A stretch of DNA of 64,000 bases from Diadema setosum (taxonomy: Eukaryota > Echinodermata > Echinoidea > Diadematoida > Diadematidae): assembly GCF_964275005.1 (NCBI RefSeq), contig NC_092701.1, forward strand, positions 11,217,453-11,281,452, written 5' to 3'. The notes under the pieces were generated by a model. It saw only the letters and a list, made by a program, of their open reading frames with translations, was not told where the DNA came from and ran no database searches. Each line of letters opens with the position of its first letter. Within the stretch, counting starts at the first letter, position 1. Of the stretch, positions 62,521 through 64,000 are shown one piece after another. A program made the position numbers and the translations under genes.

Positions 62521-64000
62521 AACTCAGTTTGTCATTTCAAGCAGTGGAATTCCAAGATTCCTCCACCAACTGTTGCTGTCAATTGTGCACATTGTGGGCA
62601 TGGACTTTTGCGAACTGAACTCTGCTACTTGATTTCATTAAATTACCTAACAGATGGGAGAACAAAAATCAGTAATGCACATAGGCATATACAGAGACTG
62701 CAACCCCAAACATGTCAAGGATATATGACAAAATAAAAATTGGGTGGGTGAAACCAGGAGACACACAATCAGAACTTGAAAACTAAAACTCAGATGGAAG
62801 AGCAGGAGGTTTTTGAAGAATCAAAATGGCCTTAAATCTGGAGATTGTCTGCCAATGATGGGAGAGTTGGAGTCTCTGCATACATTAGAGGCATTATTTA
62901 CCATTTGCAGGTGAAACAAAAGCCCATCTTTAGCACTTCAAAATAGTTCTAAGATGTGAGTTATGGATAGAAACAACCAATGTAAAAATATTAATCAATA
63001 CAATCAATGTTAAGTTTTGTTAAATATACGAAATGTGAATAATAGTTACGATGAAATTGTTTATAGAATAAACCCTCTATAGTTGTATGGTTTATTGAGA
63101 AGAAAAAGTGATATCTCCTTATATTGTGGGCTTTATTGCAAAATTTTTATATGGTAAGATGTTTTGTAATACGACTGACCTACACATATATATCAAATGT
63201 GATATCTCAATCATTTTTTAAATCACTGTTCCCAATGGTAAACAATACCTTTAAGAAATGTAGACAGGTTTTTGCAGGAGGGGGCTTGCCTCTCTGGTGG
63301 CTTGACTCAGAGTTGCTCTTGACAACCATCTGTTCACTCCTCCTGTAAGTACTACAGCAAGAGGTCTTTAACGAAGGCTAGAGCTGCCCCTGTGCCCCTG
63401 CAAGTCTGTGTCAGTCACACTCAAAACTTTCTTTTGCAGACATGACAACCAGTTATATGCCTCAGCTTCTTTCACCTGGCACTCAATTAGATCAGATTAG
63501 ACTTAAAGGGGAACTAAATGCTCGAGTCGAGATTGATAGCTACTTGTAAACTCAACAGTGAAAGTTCCACTGCATGATCAGGCAAAAGAAGTGGGAAAGA
63601 TACAAATATGAGATATGAATGTCTATAGTTTATTTTTGCAAAATATGTTGCAATTTCATGCAAGGTAGATTAAATGATGCCATCACATAACAAGTGTGTA
63701 TGTGATTCTTACAAAATTGTAGTTCAGCTTTGTTTCCTTTTTTTCAAAATTAATTTAAGAAGAGCAAGGACATCCTTTGAATGAACTCATGTCAAAATTG
63801 TAATAATGGAGCAATTATGACTTTCAGGTTGTATTGCTAAATCATTGTTTTAAGAGTAAAAGTTGTCTGTCCAGACAGATGAGATGCTATGACATTAATG
63901 CATCAGGTACTTTACACATGTAAGTTGTGACCATTGTTGCTATTCCTTGACAAAATGGGAAATCCATGAATTGTGATGCCTTCCTCTTTTTCTCTTTTCT

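Larger units (their letters stand above)
46607..64000. other. Gene-poor stretch, putative large intron(s) of the gene at 41885
   Basis: Apart from the elements listed, no exon can be supported. Short exon-like segments with decent splice signals (near 48460, 49178, 56907, 61728, 63275 and 63439) do not form a consistent chain or contain recognisable protein. TG, CT and poly(G/C) tracts are common (48720, 47940, 49850, 52986, 57150, 58987). Confidence 0.4.

Noticed and set aside
63250-63505. Possible exon pair GGLPLWWLDSELLLTTIC and HDNQLYASASFTWHS
   Set aside because: Splice signals are acceptable and the frame joins across a 95 bp gap, but it does not connect to exon 2 of the gene at 41885 and no family is recognised. 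Noted, not called.

Overview
The window is AT-rich animal DNA. It has small exons, large introns and dense microsatellites, MITEs and 5'-truncated LINEs. The repeat families (foldback TTAA elements, telomere-motif MITEs, CCCCCGCC elements) and the Jockey/CR1-like LINEs suggest a marine deuterostome, most likely an echinoderm. The species cannot be fixed from the sequence.

The left 36.5 kb is a head-to-tail array of lysosomal sialidase (NEU1-type) genes on the minus strand. Copy B (exon 1 at 36336, stop at 28123) and copy A (15639 to 6271) are complete. Each has six exons of 78, 187, 263, 183, 220 and 215 nt, with identical phases and consensus splice sites, and encodes 381 residues. A third copy, C, enters at the left edge with only its signal-peptide exon (583-506). 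The spacers behind B and A are homologous, so the array arose by duplication of a large unit. Insertions present in one unit and absent from another give natural filled/empty site pairs for several mobile elements. All three promoters carry two E-boxes of the CLEAR/M-box type, matching lysosomal control by TFEB/MITF factors.

Copy A has a 2.9 kb LINE in intron 1 and a 4.2 kb G-rich composite insertion upstream. Intron 5 of A and B holds a ~62 bp minisatellite. The B-A spacer (15640-28122) also contains two LINE fragments, one interrupted by a GC-rich inverted-repeat element, and a large TTCA array.

From 36.5 to 64 kb no known gene is recognisable. There is support for a plus-strand gene whose first two coding exons are 41885-41949 and 46531-46606. 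They join in frame to give an acidic then serine-rich N-terminus of unknown family, and the rest would lie in large introns or beyond the right edge. This half is rich in non-autonomous DNA transposons: three related foldback TTAA elements, two other TTAA-type elements, a long inverted-repeat element, a MITE with TTAGGG-like repeats, and an element with four evenly spaced perfect RFX X-box palindromes. A tRNA-derived SINE and a few CpG-richer, homeobox-site-rich blocks that could be enhancers complete the picture.
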